This document shows, piece by piece, positions 42,291 to 42,799 of a stretch of DNA of 42,799 nt. Location of the stretch: NCBI GenBank assembly GCA_003152015.1, contig PLZF01000033.1, forward strand, positions 1 through 42,799, given 5' to 3'. Source of the stretch: Acidimicrobiaceae bacterium. GTDB taxonomy: Bacteria; Actinomycetota; Acidimicrobiia; Acidimicrobiales; RAAP-2. Each line of letters opens with the position of its first letter. The stretch's first letter is position 1. Both the position numbers and the translations under genes were made by a program. Below the pieces are notes generated by a model. That model did not search any database and was not told where the DNA came from. It worked only from the letters and a program-made list of their open reading frames with translations.

Positions 42291-42294
42291 CAGG

Positions 42295-42316
42295 ATACCC
42301 TACCCCTCTAGGGTAT
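42295..42316. promoter_or_regulatory. CsoR operator-like dyad
   Basis: ATACCCTA (42295-42302) and TAGGGTAT (42309-42316) are perfect inverted repeats around CCCCTC. G/C-tract dyads of this form are known CsoR targets. It lies 4 bp upstream of the csoR start, overlapping the expected promoter. The gap from here to 42475 shows no other feature. Confidence 0.7.
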
Positions 42317-42475
42317 AGTTCACAAACAACACGTGGTTGCTATTGATGCCGCGCAAGCTGGGGGTCCTAAGTCCCTGTCCCGTACCGATCTCGGCCGGTG
42401 GTCCGATCCACCCCGTTGGCGGCACGGTAGGTGATGACATGACCCGCACGAACCGGCACCGATGGACTATGCAAC

Positions 42476-42799
42476 ATGCGTAACGCATCTCGCGTAGTCC
42501 TGGAAACCGTGGCATCAACACCAAACCCATTTCGCTACGGCTCGCCTGTCACCGGGGCGAACTTCACCGGCCGTACAGTCGAGCGCCAGGCGCTTGTCAG
42601 CGGGATGAGCGATGGCCTCAACGTGTCGCTCGTCTCCCCCCGCCGCTACGGCAAGACCTCCCTGCTGCTGCGAGCCGAAGGAACCATCATTTGAGCCGGC
42701 GCCACCGTCGTGCATGTCAACGTCCTGCGTCGCCCGGACCTGGGCCACTTTGCTGCCGCGCTGGCGACTGGCCTCGCGGCTCTGTTGCATTGATTGATC
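42476..42799 (+). pseudogene. Broken P-loop ATPase gene (runs off window)
   Basis: The frame starts with NPFRYGSPVTGANFTGRTVE and a P-loop SPRRYGKTSLLLRA, the N-terminus of archaeal-type AAA ATPases, which normally continue for 350 residues or more. A TGA at 42692-42694 stops it after EGTII, yet the same frame goes on with AGATVVHVNVLRRPDLGHFAAALATG, the expected next family segment, then meets a second TGA near the end. The window elsewhere uses TGA as an ordinary stop, so this is a nonsense-disrupted pseudogene rather than recoding. A sequencing error is possible. The 3' part lies outside. Confidence 0.6.

Noticed and set aside
1..42799. CRISPR array or phage structural genes
   Set aside because: No regularly spaced repeats of CRISPR form and no capsid, tail or terminase motifs were seen.

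Overview
The window is a high-GC bacterial chromosome segment, most likely from an actinobacterium of the Acidimicrobiia or mycobacterial type. I infer this from F420-linked genes (two luciferase-like oxidoreductases and a Ddn-type protein), MurT/GatD lipid II amidation genes, a SerB-like phosphatase/PlsC fusion, a family 5 uracil-DNA glycosylase and many GTG starts. No rRNA or single-copy phylogenetic marker is present, so this is inference.

Layout. 1-330: the 3' end of an IS481-type transposase and a tRNA-Val. 492-3705: an amidase, a two-domain VOC protein and a membrane protein. 3745-10751: a TetR gene diverges from four genes joined by 4-nt start/stop overlaps: fatty acyl-CoA reductase/HAD fusion, zinc alcohol dehydrogenase, LarA-like (DUF2088) protein and PlsC-type acyltransferase. 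This looks like a lipid-making unit that I cannot match to a described pathway. 10757-14285: an opposing operon encodes HAD-PlsC, MurT and GatD, so phospholipid and peptidoglycan functions share one transcript. A LysR gene diverges from it.

15502-24329 is mostly housekeeping and redox genes: an alpha/beta hydrolase lipoprotein, GNAT, YqgE/AlgH, enoyl-CoA hydratase, a CxxC mini-protein, an MFS transporter, an LLM/nitroreductase pair, peroxiredoxin and NhaA. 24382-32292 is a catabolic region. A long minus-strand run holds VOC, carboxymuconolactone decarboxylase-like, HMG-CoA-lyase-like, APH-like kinase, DUF7064-like, thioesterase, zinc-ribbon and LLM genes. It diverges from a class III CoA-transferase and a GntR regulator. 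Three TTG-N4-CAA-like boxes at 62-63 bp spacing lie between the two arms. 32317-37838: a deacetylase-family protein, a PH-like protein with a Gly-Ser hexamer repeat, UDG, an acidic protein, and a DUF2236 gene divergent from a TetR gene across a perfect 16-bp inverted repeat.

37839-42799 differs in character: lower apparent GC, two transposase scraps, an antitoxin-like gene without a toxin but with its own palindrome, a DUF4333-like lipoprotein, about 1 kb of apparently non-coding DNA, a CsoR repressor with a YraQ-type permease carrying two YHS domains, and an ATPase gene broken by in-frame TGA codons. I read this end as the eroded edge of a mobile island.
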